Source: Immersiella caudata (lineage: Eukaryota; Ascomycota; Sordariomycetes; Sordariales; Lasiosphaeriaceae). Taken from it: 64,000 bases of DNA. The DNA lies in the NCBI GenBank assembly GCA_030512335.1, contig JAULSU010000002.1, positions 5,270,001 through 5,334,000 on the forward strand, read 5' to 3'. Made by a program: the position numbers and the translations under genes. The notes under the pieces are model-generated. The model did not search any database and was not told the origin of the DNA. It saw nothing but the letters and a program-made list of their open reading frames with translations. Positions within the stretch are counted from its first letter, which is position 1; every line of letters starts with the position of its first letter. Shown here in pieces: positions 1-11,185 of the stretch.

Positions 1-349
1 GGTTTATAAAAGTAACCTTTTGCTCTGTCATTTTTGTTGGATTCCAAGTTCATCACTGATTGCGGTGTCAGCAGCTTTGAAGTTGGCGAAAGAAATCACC
101 ACTGCAGTGGACAGCATTAATCATGTTGAAGAGAGCAGGGGTGTTTCCAAGACTGAAAAAATTTCAGCCATCTCAGCCGAAAGCAAAGGCTACAACATAC
201 ACAGGCAATTGTACAGAGGCAATTGACAGAGCTTACTCAACCCCAACAGTCGCTTTCGTTCCGGGTTGCGTTGGGGCCCTCCTGGGGTTTATCAAAACAG
301 CTAGGGGATGAACCTTGCTGTTCGTGCGTGCTAACTCTGCTACTCAAGG
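1..349. other. no recognisable gene
   Basis: Only short unsupported open frames are present. No splice-linked protein, tRNA or repeat could be recognised here. This stretch would hold the 3' end of the methyltransferase-like fragment that follows, but no exon encoding the usual C-terminus of that family was found. Confidence 0.5.
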
Positions 350-697
350 CTAAACTGACCTCTCAAAATCCCCTCCTCTTACCTCACACGTCCACACCGC
401 AAAGGGGAACCCCGCAAGCCCCACTGGCGCGAGAACAAACCTCGCCACCTGCAGCACGCAGTACCGCGCCGGCGGCGCCCAACAGCTCAGCGCCCCATCC
501 GTCTTGCATAACAAAGCGACGTTGCAGACGACGAGCACAGGGAGCCCAGCATAGCTTGGGTGCTGCACGTAGCTATAAAGGCCCGTCGCCGTCAACCGAT
601 CGGGCTCTGCGAGGGTAAAGGTGAAATTCTTTCCGAGCGCGGCGTACGACACCAGGCGGAGCGGGATTCCGCCACACATGATTAGCGCGAGATGCAT
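350..697 (-). pseudogene. isoprenylcysteine carboxyl methyltransferase-like fragment
   Basis: The minus-strand frame encodes about 115 residues resembling the middle of the ICMT/PEMT membrane methyltransferase family. It has a hydrophobic helix, then a stretch with LGKNFTFTL and the signature SYVQHPSYAG, then a second hydrophobic stretch. The family methylates the carboxyl group of C-terminal prenylcysteines in the ER membrane. The N-terminal membrane helices are missing because similarity stops at the ATGCAT palindrome at 692-697, where a HET fragment starts on the other strand. The C-terminal glutamate/arginine motif is also missing, and a possible donor (GTAAG) near 380 leads to no recognisable exon. 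I read it as a truncated relic. The family is fairly sure; the pseudogene status is inferred from the missing ends. Confidence 0.6.
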
Positions 698-2213
698 CAA
701 CCAGCTGGGCGCCGACGAGAAGGGCAGGCAAGCCAACTTGATGCGGGAGGTGTATCGTCAGGCGCGCCGTGTTTTGGTTTGGCTTGGAGAGTAGGAAGAG
801 GGGGAAAGACTGCACCCGTTAGTCGAGCTCGCCGAGAAGTTGACAACAATCAACAGATCGGCTCTTCCGGAGGATCGCACCGCTAAACAACGGTCTTTGG
901 GTTTTCACAACGAATACGTCCTCTCCCTGTCGTCCTTGCTCTCGCGGCCATGGTTCCGTCAGGTGTGGATCATTCAGGAAGTCGCGGTTGCCGTCGACGC
1001 CATCCTCTATGTTGGGCAGCTGTCGTTCAAGTGGGAACAGCTCTGTTTCATCCTGCTGGAAACCGGCATCAATCTGATCGGGACGAACAACTTTGCAGGT
1101 ATGGATGCAGTGGAGGCGATTGAGCTGGAGCGAGTGTCCCTTTTGCAGGGCGCCCCGATGAACCTACTTCAAGCCATGCTGCGCCATCGACTACCCTTGG
1201 CTAGTGGCAAGAGGGACAAGATTTACGCTCTCCTTGGCCTCTGTACGGACCGAGTTCTCCGCCCCGACTAGAATCTCTCGACCAGCGAGTTGTAGGTCTT
1301 GGTCGCGAGGGAGTACATGATTCGAGAAAAGAGCCTGGGCGTTATCACCGCGCCCAACAATCCCGTGGCCCGCCGGGATCCCATACTGCCCCAGTTGGGT
1401 CCCTGGTTGGAGCGAAACTGATGTTGCCTTTCCCTTTTCGCTCCGCGCTCAGCTACTGCCCGATGTGCCAGACTACCATGCCGCGGGTCCGAGCAAATGG
1501 ACCCCAGACTTTTCTGCAGATGGGACGATGCTCCGAGTCGAAGCCCAGTTTGTCGGCGAGGTGGTTACCATCGGTCTTGTCAGGTACCCTTACCGGCCCA
1601 GTGCGGAGCATCCGATGAAGTCTTTGTGCAAGCAGCTTCGAAACGAGTGCATCGTGAGTTGTTGCTGGCAGAAGGTTTGCTTGGGAGGTGCATCCGGCTG
1701 GAAAGAAAGATATGCTCCTACGGGGGAAAACCCTATTTGATGTCAGCTGGCGGATTATCTTGGCAGGATGCTCTCCATCCGAATGGGACGAGTGTAGAGT
1801 ATAGTCCGAGAAGGTTAGGAAGATGTGTCGGAAATATCTGCTCCTTACCCGCCTGCACCTCCTACCACACACAGTCAGCGTTCGGATCGATGGATTTGCT
1901 AGCCAAGTGGACCGGAAAGGCCATCCTCCTTCACCAGATCTTGGCCGCATCGCTTGCCAACGACTTTCAGTTCAGGCTCAGAAGAGCAATCACGTGCAGG
2001 CGCATGATGCGGACGGATCAGGGTCATCTGGGCCTAGTCTCAGCTTTTGCTAAAGTTGGGGACCGTGTTGTGCTCTTAAAGGACCTGAATGTGCCAGCTC
2101 TGATTCGGCCGAAGGAGGAAGCTTGGAAGGTTGTAGGGAACTGCTATGTTCATGGCATGATGGATGGGAGCGTTTTCCGCCCGGAGCAGTGCGAACAGAT
2201 TTGGTTGACGTGA
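684..2213 (+). pseudogene. HET-domain protein relic
   Basis: This is a decayed heterokaryon-incompatibility (HET) gene. The frame from about 684 gives CINQ, then a stretch ending RVLVWLGE, the classical HET block, then a TAG at 792-794. It continues in the same frame with SRPWFRQVWIIQEVAVA and KRDKIYALLGL, which are also HET signatures. Further stops lie at 1269-1271 and about 1294. After 1400 the similarity moves to other frames: PDYHAAGPSKWTPDF near 1465, and a C-terminal WKVVGNCYVHGMMDG near 2130-2200, which matches the usual end of HET proteins. The N-terminal part of the HET domain, before the CINQ motif, is absent. HET proteins trigger cell death on non-self recognition; this copy cannot make a full protein. 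Confidence 0.75.
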
Positions 2214-3118
2214 TACCACTGGAAACTGTTGTCTATTTTCGTACGGTTTGACAGTTCTTGTTTCGGCAGCGGCAGTCTTGCTAAAGTGTTGCTAATTGTG
2301 TTTTTTTTCTGTCGGTGATTTCTGCTTCGCCACAATGCTATTGTGGCCATGAACAGTTGCAAAAAAAAAAAAAACTTGAAAGGAAAAGCGTGGCAACGAT
2401 GAACCCAACCTGAACTAATCGCCCTTCCAAAAGTGCGAGGAAAAATCAGCCGCCTGTTACCACAAATCCCATATCATTCCAAGCCTGCATTCACGCGTCC
2501 TAATACCACTTGCGTAACGTCGGGTAGTGTGCAATTTACACGGCAGCTAGCATCCGGGATTTTTGAGCCCCAATATGAACGCGGAGATCAGCGCCGCTTA
2601 GTTCCCGCTCGGTGACCCTTCTATAAATGACTCGAGGAACAAAAGATCCTCTCTCGGATCAGACTCAACTAAAAAAATCAAAATTATCAACATCCTCCCA
2701 GGCACCCTGAACGTGTCAGAACCAGCCACCCAGACTACTGCAAGAGCAACTCCCAAGGGATTGGTCCGCAGCGCGCGAATCCGAGCAAGACCGGGGCTTT
2801 AGGCCCCTGGCTGGGGCTCCAATGGCAATTTACGGCCGACGGATTGCGGCACGGCAGAGAAACTGCGCTCCCACTGGCTGGGCATTATCGCGTAAAGTGG
2901 TATACACCCTGGGCCTAGGCTAAGCGGAGCGGCTAGTACCCCCCTGAATAGGTGAGATTTCCATTGACTCCGCCTACTTTGTTTTCCGGATGTGCGAGTG
3001 CAACCTGGTAAAAGGACGGGCAGGGGAGGAGAAAATATAAGGAAGGACGATGCGGCGTTTGCAGGTACTTTTGCGCCATCTGTGACGGTCGTTTTCGTGG
3101 GCAAGGGTGGATTTCAAG
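2214..3118. other. intergenic, presumed promoter of the metallopeptidase gene
   Basis: The stretch holds a 14-A run at 2361-2374, a TATA-like CTATAAAT near 2621 and another TATA-like element (AAATATAAGG) near 3033, about 85 bp before the next start codon. No coding similarity was seen on either strand. Confidence 0.4.
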
Positions 3119-4366
3119 ATGGTTGTCGTCTTATCACCCTCGTTTTTGCCCCTGGTGGCTTTGGCGACAGGGGTAGTCGCGGCACCGATTCGCGAGGGGT
3201 TTTCGGAGGTGCTGTCGTCGCTGTTATTTCCTCGAGCGGATAGCTTCGAATGTCCGGTTTTCAAGAACTGGAGCGGCGCAAGGGAGAGGTGCTCCGGCGA
3301 TGCGATCATCTGGAACAACAAGACGACAGCGGGGAAACACGTCACTTACTACGTTACTCCCAACGACAAAACCATCGTCGGATCTGGAGCGGCGAGGAGG
3401 AAAGCGGCGGTCGAGATGGTCGAGGGCGCGCTCAACAAGGGCCTCGCCTACTATGAGAAGTGGGGGATCGGAGTCAACGTGTACTTGGGAATGGTCGGCG
3501 AACTCAACGCGTGGGGATCAGCCAATCCGTCCACCGACTCGAGGGGAAACCTGGATCACTGCGATGTGATCATCCGATACCCCGGCGCCAAAGAGGACCC
3601 TGTCGTGACGCTTCGAACCATGAAGTCGACAGTCCACGAGCTCTACCACTGCGTCCAGTACGCGCAGAACCTGAACGGCCGCAATTCCGGGTCATCCGCC
3701 CAGCGAGACTGGTGGATGGAGGGATCGGCCCGATTCTTCGACGGCGTCATGTACCCCATCACCAAGAAGGACAACATCCTCGGCCGCGGGCAGTTCCCGG
3801 AGGAATACGACCCCAAAATCTCGCTCGTCGACCAGAGCTACGAGGCGGCTCTCTTCTACCACTACCTCCACAACGCCGGCACCACACCAGACCAGATCAA
3901 CGACTGGGTCGCCACCAAGGCTGGGCGCAACACCGTCGGGGAGGATCTCGCCGATCTCGAAAAGACGCCGCTGTTTGTCGACAACTGGCACGGTTTTGCG
4001 GAGGCGTACGTCAACAACAAGGTTAACTACACGACCGAAATCCCCATCAATATCGTCACCCCGCTGTCACCCATCGAGACGAGGCCGCTAGCCGAGGATG
4101 TTGGCGGCAAGTACACCACGACCTCGAGGAGGACAGGAGGATTCAGATTTATTCTTGGGAGGTACACCCTTCCTGCGAGGACGCGCTATAGCGGGAGTGT
4201 AGCATCAGGGACGACTGCGACTTGCTCATGGCGGGTTGCCCGAGGGGAATGGCAGCCAGTGTCGGCTAATTTCGATGTCACTGGGGCGGGGCCGGTTGAA
4301 GTTCTGTGCTCGTGTACCAAGGCTACTGGATGCTCGAGTCAGTTTGGGTTTGAGAGGACGGCGTAG
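3119..4366 (+). CDS. secreted HExxH metallopeptidase-like protein
   Basis: This is a single-exon gene of 415 residues. I start at the ATG at 3119, giving a clean signal peptide (MVVV, a hydrophobic core, cleavage probably after VVAA); the in-frame codon upstream at 3107 is a GTG. The mature protein carries HELYH at residues 173-177 and, 24 residues later, E201 in WWMEGSARFF. That is the layout of gluzincin-type zinc peptidases (two His from HExxH plus a distal Glu). The C-terminal 90 residues look like a separate beta-rich domain with several Cys, consistent with secretion. The predicted role is extracellular proteolysis. I cannot assign it to a named peptidase family, so the activity is inferred from the motif only. 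Neighbours on both sides are HET relics. Confidence 0.75.
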   Translation: MVVVLSPSFLPLVALATGVVAAPIREGFSEVLSSLLFPRADSFECPVFKNWSGARERCSGDAIIWNNKTTAGKHVTYYVTPNDKTIVGSGAARRKAAVEMVEGALNKGLAYYEKWGIGVNVYLGMVGELNAWGSANPSTDSRGNLDHCDVIIRYPGAKEDPVVTLRTMKSTVHELYHCVQYAQNLNGRNSGSSAQRDWWMEGSARFFDGVMYPITKKDNILGRGQFPEEYDPKISLVDQSYEAALFYHYLHNAGTTPDQINDWVATKAGRNTVGEDLADLEKTPLFVDNWHGFAEAYVNNKVNYTTEIPINIVTPLSPIETRPLAEDVGGKYTTTSRRTGGFRFILGRYTLPARTRYSGSVASGTTATCSWRVARGEWQPVSANFDVTGAGPVEVLCSCTKATGCSSQFGFERTA

Positions 4367-4671
4367 AGTGTGTTTTGATGATACCTTGGCGTTTGGATGG
4401 GATCGGCGTTCTGGGCATAGCATCCTGCTAGAATTTTGCGTTACGAATGGGATGGGCGAGCATCTTGCAGTTTGATGAGAATACCGGAAGCGATGACAAA
4501 TATTCTGACTGGTGCGGGGTTTCCCGACTGCAGCAAGAACGACGTACCTTATTGTTCCTGTGAAATTTAGCGGGGGGTGGAGGTTCGAGTTGATGTCCGC
4601 CCAATGTTGGGCTTTCGTCATCGCTCGCCTCTACCAGCTCCCCATTCCTTCACTCCACAAGGACAAGCAAC
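4367..4671. other. short intergenic region
   Basis: This lies between the metallopeptidase stop codon and the start of the broken HET gene. No element was recognised. Confidence 0.4.
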
Positions 4672-6848
4672 ATGCAACAATCAACTATCGAACCGCTGTG
4701 CGAATACTGCACCAAGATCCCATTCAGTCCTCATACACTCAAGCGTGGGGGCGCGAAGTCCTGGAACCTTGGCTCGGGTTTTCGAGTGAAGGAAAGCCAA
4801 TGTCCTTTTGCCAGCTTGTAGCTCTTTCCATCCTCGAGCATGGAAGATACAAAGCTGACCCTCCAATCCCCCTTGCTGAGATGCAAAGGGTATTTATAAC
4901 ATGGGACGAGTTTGGTGGACAGGCGAGTCGAGGCGCGTTCGTCATTTGGAGCCCCAGTGAGCAAGATGACGCGCATCCGGCCATTTGCTTTGGAGAAGAC
5001 AGCAGCCTGGATATCAAATCAGCCGATTGCTATCTAAAATCATCTCTGGAGCCAGAAATTGACATTGAGGCGATCTCTTCCTGGCTGGCGCAATGTTCAA
5101 TCAACCACGGCGAAAGATGTGTTGTCCTCGCTCCGGCAGTCAACTCAGAGGCGAAAGACAATCTACCTCTAGTGAAAGAAGCCATCCCTGGTTTGGATTA
5201 TCTTCACCTTATCGACGTGCAAGAAAACAGTCTCAAGAAGGAGGTTCTCATGCCGAGATACGTAGCTCTGAGCTACATCTGGGGCGGCACCGCCAATTTC
5301 AGACTCACGAAAGGCAATGAAGCGGCCTTATCCCAATACGGTATCCTCAAGCCAGAAAATTCTTCAGGAAGCTACAAGTTGCCCCGTACAATACGGGAGG
5401 CAATCTAGCTGGTCCGTCGCTTAGGGCTTCGATATCTTTGGGTCGACACATTGTGTCTGGTCCAAAACGACCCAAGAGAGCTTGAGGTTGGCGTCGATGT
5501 CATGGACAGAATTTATGAGTGCTTCTGGCTCACCATTGCTGCCGCCAGTGGTCACAACGCCAACGCGGGGCTTCCAGGCGTCCGTCAAGACAGCCGCAGG
5601 AAAAGGAGCCTCTGCAGAGAAGTCCTACCGGGCGTACGACTCGGCCTCGAATATAGCCTCAACGAGTTGCTGATGCACTCAGTATACAGCACAAGAGCAT
5701 GGACGTAAGATACGACCTCATTTGTGATGGTCGTATCCACGCTAACACAGCTGTGACCTATGCAGCTTCCAGGAAGAGCTCCTCTCCCGTCGAGTGTTGT
5801 ATTTCGTCTCTGGCAGGGTGATTTTTCCTTGCCGAGATGCCCAGTTCTCAGAAAGCTGCGCGGATTCTGGACAGAAGGGCTTTGGAACATCGGCTGGGCT
5901 GGCCACCTCGGTAATGGATGCAATTCGCATGAACCATCCCATACAAGATTTTGTTACGATTCTGGAGCACTAAACCCGACTGTCACTCAGCCATCAAGGC
6001 GACGCCGTTCGTGCTATGGCGGGACTGATGCGCAGGTTCTCCGAGGCATTGGGCAGTCAGATCTTTCAAGGGGTCCCAACATCCATGTTCGACTATTTTC
6101 TCCTATTCCATGCAAGCGAGGACGGAATCAACTTGAGTCGGAGGGGAGGCTTCCCCAGCTACTCGTGGGCCGGTTGGAGAGGTGGAATAAGACTTCAACT
6201 CCAGTCCAGCGGCTTGCTTGGTGGCGAGACACTTCGCAGCAGATGGATCGATTGGTCTGTCAGATACCCAAGAGGGGAAATATGGTATGATTTTACGAAG
6301 GTGTTGAATTACTCTGCTAATGGTTTCATCCTAGTGCGTTACCTGCAACTGACTCGCATTCAGTCAAGGATTCACTCGTCATCAAATACGTTGACCGTCG
6401 ATCGTTCCGGGCTCCCCCTTCTGTCACCAACGAAGCAACCATAAAACAATCCACCTATATATTTTCCAGTGAAACGCCATTTCCCCGTTCCTACCCAATA
6501 CTGAACTTCTGGACTTTGGACGTCAGCTTTAACATCTATATCAATCGATCACTGGAGGGGTGGGCTTACGGGCGTGCGAACATTGTTCAAGGAGGCGCAT
6601 TCAGTCAACCGTGGGGGTATGTTGACATTGATGGGTTTGAAGAAACGGACTTCTTTGAGCGCCCAGGCCCGTTTGAGTTTATTCTTCTGTCGCAAGTCTA
6701 CAGAATCTGGACGGACGAATACCACGTCATGTTGCTGGAGTGGTCCGATGGTATTGCCGAGAGGAGAGGGATTGGGATCATCGAGCAAGACGCTATCCAG
6801 CACAGCTTGGATCCAGGTCCGGTATGGAAGGAAATAGTGTTAGCATGA
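4672..6848 (+). pseudogene. HET-domain gene broken by one frameshift and two stops
   Basis: The gene is otherwise complete. From the ATG at 4672 it reads LCEYCTKIPFSPHTL, a typical N-terminus for this HET subfamily. The frame slips at the T run 4806-4809: one missing T restores CPFCQLVALS. The next frame carries RYVALSYIWGG and RYLWVDTLCLVQND, interrupted by TAG at 5406-5408 exactly between REAI and LVRRLG. Intron 5705-5765 follows, then TAA at 5971-5973, then GGFPSYSWAGWRGG. Intron 6285-6334 (branch CTGCTAAT) leads to a last exon ending WKEIVLA at 6848. Both stops could come from CAG or CAA by C-to-T change in a CpA context. HET proteins act in vegetative incompatibility; this allele should be null unless the lesions are sequencing errors. 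Confidence 0.85.
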
Positions 6849-7222
6849 AGGCGGGTGACGACCAACAGACGGATTACGCGCCTCGCCTGGAACAAGTCGC
6901 AGTGGCATCCTCCCTTCATGTCCGAAACCATCGTCTCCTACTGCGGTACATATCTGGCTCCCGATCCATTTCCCCGCACCTCCCGAGGTAAGTCTGCTGT
7001 GTGGTGACACCGTCGAACGCTACGCTCGGGACTTGTCGCGAATCGTATGGTTCCTGATGTTGCAAGCGGATGCGGTGGATGTTTTGAAAAAATGCTCCGG
7101 CAGCAAAATGGACGTACAGTTTCGGACAGCGCGCGATAAGAGCTGAGGGCTGCCATGTCTCACTATCCCAGGTCCGCTACCATATCCCTCCCTCATCCAG
7201 TGCCGCTTATCTCTTCAATGTG
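6849..7222. other. intergenic, presumed P450 promoter
   Basis: No gene or repeat was recognised between the broken HET gene and the P450 start. Confidence 0.4.
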
Positions 7223-8995
7223 ATGCTGACAATGGAGGTCAAGATTCACTTTCAGTCTGTTGTGGGAAGCGACGAGCCTTCATGGGTAGGCGTCGACAGT
7301 GTCATCCTTCTTGCGGTCATCGCCACGCTCGCTTGCCTGGCGCGAGAGGTCTACACTTGGGGCTTTCACCTCCGTGGCGTCCCTGGCCCGTTTTGGAACA
7401 CGTTCACGTCCAACTGGACGCTCTTCAGAAAGGGGTTCAACGGGACGCTCTATGACTGGGAACAGCAAGTCAACGAGAAGTATGGACGCATAGTTCGTAT
7501 CGGGCCCAACCATGTCCTCACTGACGACCCGGAGATTCTCAAGAGAGTTGGCGGTCCACGCTCTGCGTACACAAAGTCGGACTGGTTCGCTATCAGCACG
7601 CGCTTCCTCGCTGGCGCCGAGTCTACTCTCACCCTGGGGAGATACGGTCAAAAGGACATCCACACTAGTCGGCGGAGCTTGTTTGCAAGCACGTACAGTG
7701 GACGGGACAACAACTCCCCGTCGGTGGAAGATGCACTCAACACCCAAATCGCAGAGCTGGTTCATGCCATCGACACCAAGTATGCCTACACTGCCCCCGG
7801 ACTATGCAACCCCTGCCCCTTCGGGGTCATCGGGCAGTACTTTACCCTCGATCTCACAGCTGCCATCATCTGGTCTGAACCTTTCGGTTTCCTGAAGCAA
7901 GAAAGCGACATCGGAAACTATTTCCAAACACTCGAGCGATTCCTTCCAGTCCGGGCCGCACTGGGATCCTTGTCTTTCCTCCCGCTGATCAACCCCATAC
8001 TCGAGAAGTTTATTACCCCGTCACCAAAAGACAAAGTCGGTCTGGGACATCTCGAGGGCATTGCCCAAAAGAAAGCCGATGCGAGGGTGAAAGAGATTGA
8101 GTCTGGGTCAAAGGATGTCAATAGTGACATGCTCACCGCGTTGATCACCAAGGGCCTCAGGGGCAAAGACCTCTACGGTGAACTGTTCATGGCCATGTAG
8201 GTGTCCCGTCCCCCTTTCGTGATGAAAGCTAACCGCAGAACATCAGCGTCGCCAGCTCCGAGTCCCCCGGCGCCATGCTCCGCATCGCCCTAGCCCTCCT
8301 CGTCGTAACCCCCACCGCCTACGCCCGTCTCAACGCCGAAATCGCCAACGCATCCCTCTCCACCCCCGTCACCGACGCTGAAGCGAGATCGATGCCTTAC
8401 CTGCAAGCTGTCCTTCGGGAGACGATCAGGCTCTATCCTGTTCCGGCAGAGATGTACAAGCAGGTTCCGCCCGGTGGCGATACCGTAGGTGGGTATTTCC
8501 TTCCTGGGGGGACGTGGATTGGCCATAATTTTCGGGCGATGATGCGGAGGAAGGATATCTGGGGTACGATCTCTCCCTTTCTTTTGTCTTGACGTCCTCG
8601 GGGGATGCACGGGACGCCGAAGAGTACTGACGTTGGCCACAGGTGAGGATGCGGACTTTTTCCGTCCTGAGAGATGGATCGAGGCGGCGAAGGAGGGCGA
8701 GGGCGAGAGGTTCAAGATGTTGTGTGGAGTTGTGGATCATGGGTTTGGGAGTGGAAGGTTTTTGTGTATTGGGAAGAGTGTGGGGATGATGATTTTGGGG
8801 AAGACTGTTGTTGAGGTATATTGCTTCAATGCCATTCGAATGGCGAGTGCTGACGGGGAGCAGTTGCTGAGACATTTCGACTTCGCGGCGGCGAATCCGG
8901 AGAGGCCGATCACAATCGACGTTTATAATTTGTATCTGTTGAGGGATCAGATGGTCTTGGTTGCAAGGAAGGGGAAGAGGGACGTGAAGGAGTGA
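7223..8995 (+). CDS. cytochrome P450 monooxygenase
   Basis: There are three exons (7223-8196, 8247-8563, 8643-8995) and 547 residues. The introns are GT-AG, 50 and 79 bp, and the splices restore AMIVASSESPGAM and DIWGEDADFFRPERW. An N-terminal membrane anchor (residues about 20-40) is followed by a proline-rich hinge. The I-helix region is VASSESPGAM, the K-helix ExxR is LRETIRL, the PERF-like motif is FRPERW, and the heme loop FGSGRFLCIG places the heme-ligating Cys at residue 472. P450s hydroxylate or epoxidise small molecules on the ER face with electrons from P450 reductase. The substrate cannot be told from sequence. The arrangement resembles fungal E-class P450s of secondary metabolism or xenobiotic use, but no biosynthetic backbone gene lies nearby. 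In-frame start alternatives are 7223 and 7232. Confidence 0.9.
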
Positions 8996-9697
8996 GCGAT
9001 GTGGTAGTAGGTGGTGGTCTCTTCAATATGGGCCTCAAAACTGGGCAAGTTCGACTGCTGAGCGTGGGCAAAAACTGGTCGATAGAGAAGTGAATGTCTC
9101 CTGATTGTCTGTTTGCCTTACCTTAGTCGATGCTCAGTCCGAAAACGTCTCTTTCAGGCTATTCTCGAGGTGCGGCTCTTCACAGCGTACCCTGCAACGG
9201 CTCAAGCTTGCAAGGCGAGCGTGGAAGCTCGGGAAGCCGCAAATAAATGACGTCATGATCAATGCGTTACACCAGCTGATTTTCAGCTGTGACTAACATC
9301 GAGTTCGTGGGAGGCTGTAAGCATCCGCGATAAGGGGTAATTACAAACTCCAAAGCTTCGTGAGATCGTACACATCGTTCAGCTGCGTCACCAGATGTTG
9401 ACTTTGAGGGAATAGGGCTGACATTGTCAGCTCTCAGGGGGTGGCGAATTCCCTGGGTCCGCCCGTGCAGGGGGCGGAGCGGTCCCCTGCCCCACAAAAT
9501 TCGCGCCAACCCTGGACCAGGAATTTCTCGTGCTCCGGCAAGCTCCTGCCGGCAGGATCGATGCAGGCCATCCTCCACCGTCAGCAACAAAAGCAAACTC
9601 GCAAACTCGCGGCTTCAATTCCCACCACCGATCACCATCCGCCGTGCCATGGCCATTTCGAGCGCCTTCACATGAAGACGCTGCCACCACCGCCGGG
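8996..9697. other. intergenic region
   Basis: No gene was seen. It holds the 5' region of the mannosyltransferase; an in-frame open stretch extends upstream to 9530 but has no domain similarity. Confidence 0.4.
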
Positions 9698-11050
9698 ATG
9701 AAGGCGACCCTTCTGCGCCCGCGCCCCCGACTCCTCCGCCAGCTCCTGTCGCGCTCGACTCTGCGTAAGCTCTTCGTCCTGCTGCTCGTCTGGTCCATCG
9801 TCGAGGCCCAGCTCGTGTACTACCGTGTTGCGCGCGCTCAGCGAGAGTTTGAGACGCAGGATACGGTCCTACAAAAACCGACGCGCGTGTTTATTGCGAG
9901 CTTGCACTGGAACAATGCCGGGATTTTGAGAAGCGATTGGAATAAGGGCGTCGTGGGGCTGGTGGACGCGTTCGGGGCGGAGAATGTGTTTGTCAGTGTG
10001 TATGAGAGTGGGAGCTGGGATGATTCGAAGGAGGCGCTGAGGGAGCTGGATAGGGATTTGGAGAAGACGGGGGTGGGGAAGAAGATTGAGTTGGACGAGA
10101 CGACGCACGAGGAGATGATGAAGGCGACGCCCGATAAGGAGGGGTGGATTGAGGTGCGCAGCGGGGAGCTGGCGGGGAAGATGGCGCCGAGGAGGATACC
10201 GTATTTGTCGAGGTTGAGGAACTTGACGCTGCAGCCGTTGCTGGAGCTGGCGAAGAACGGGACGACGTTTGACTATGTGCTGTTCCTGGGGGATGTTGTC
10301 TTTAGCGTGGGTGATTTGGACAATATGGTTTCTACATGGAGTACTGATGGTATTTAGGTCCCCGACGTCATTGGCCTCCTGAACACCAACGATGGCCACT
10401 ACGCAGCTGCTTGCTCGTTGGACTTCAGCAAGCCACACCTGTACTACGACACATTTGCCCTCCGCGACTCCAACGGCCACGAGCACGCCACGCAGACATG
10501 GCCCTATTTTCGGTCGTCAAAGTCACGCAACGCCATGCTCAACGGCTTCCCGGTCCCCGTGATGAGCTGCTGGAATGGCATCGGTTCGTCCCCCCACCGC
10601 CCCATATCCTTTTCCCATTTCTAACACAGACCAGTTGCCATGCCTACCTCGGCCTTCACCGGCATCAAAGGCCTCAGCTTCCGCGGCGTTGATGACACCC
10701 TCGCCGAATCCCACGTCGAAGGCTCCGAATGCTGTCTCATCCACGCCGACAACCCTGCGTCCCGCACCCGAGGTGTCTTCCTCAATCCCAACGTCCGCGT
10801 CGGATACAACCGAGCGGCTTACGAACAAGTACATAACCCCGGCAACTGGCTATCGCTGCCACAGATATATCTTGGGCTTTGGAAAAACAGAATATCGAGA
10901 CGACTCACAACACCGTGGCTGAAGGAGACCACGGTCATTAGACGTATCAGGAAATGGCAGCAGAATGGGAAGGCCCGGGAAGAGCCAGGCTGGTTTTGTC
11001 TCATCAACGAGATGCAAATCATTGTTTATAATGGGTGGAAGCATCTTTAG
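9698..11050 (+). CDS. GT69 family (CAP59/CMT1-type) alpha-1,3-mannosyltransferase
   Basis: Exons 9698-10306, 10358-10583 and 10635-11050 encode 416 residues. It is a type II membrane protein with one helix (about residues 25-43) after a basic N-terminus. Family-typical blocks are FIASLHWNNAGIL, ENVFVSVYESGS, LLFLGD-like FDYVLFLGDVVFS, YAAACSLDFS, MSCWNGIVAMPT and, at the end, RVGYNR plus a C-terminal GWFCLINEMQ. The splices rejoin VFS/VPDVIGLL and NGI/VAMP. The second intron has a GTTCGT donor and an ACCAG acceptor. The family adds alpha-1,3-mannose in the Golgi and is needed for surface glycans in basidiomycete yeasts; in moulds the acceptor is mostly unknown. An in-frame upstream start (9530) adds 56 unrelated residues and is rejected. 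Confidence 0.88.
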
Positions 11051-11185
11051 ACTTTAGATCGGCACGAGATAAATGTGGAGCATCTTGAACACGGCCCAGT
11101 ATTACCAAACACAACAAGTACAAAACTGGCAAAACAAAGGCATATTCCCTACCAACACATACAGACTCTGTTGGGATTAGATTGA

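Noticed and set aside
2361..2374. 14-A run after the HET relic as evidence for a retrocopy
   Set aside because: No target duplication was found and the relic's structure does not require a retrocopy origin.
4512..4671. Upstream start for the broken HET gene
   Set aside because: The conserved N-terminus is read in another frame from 4672; the upstream frame is open only because of the frameshift.
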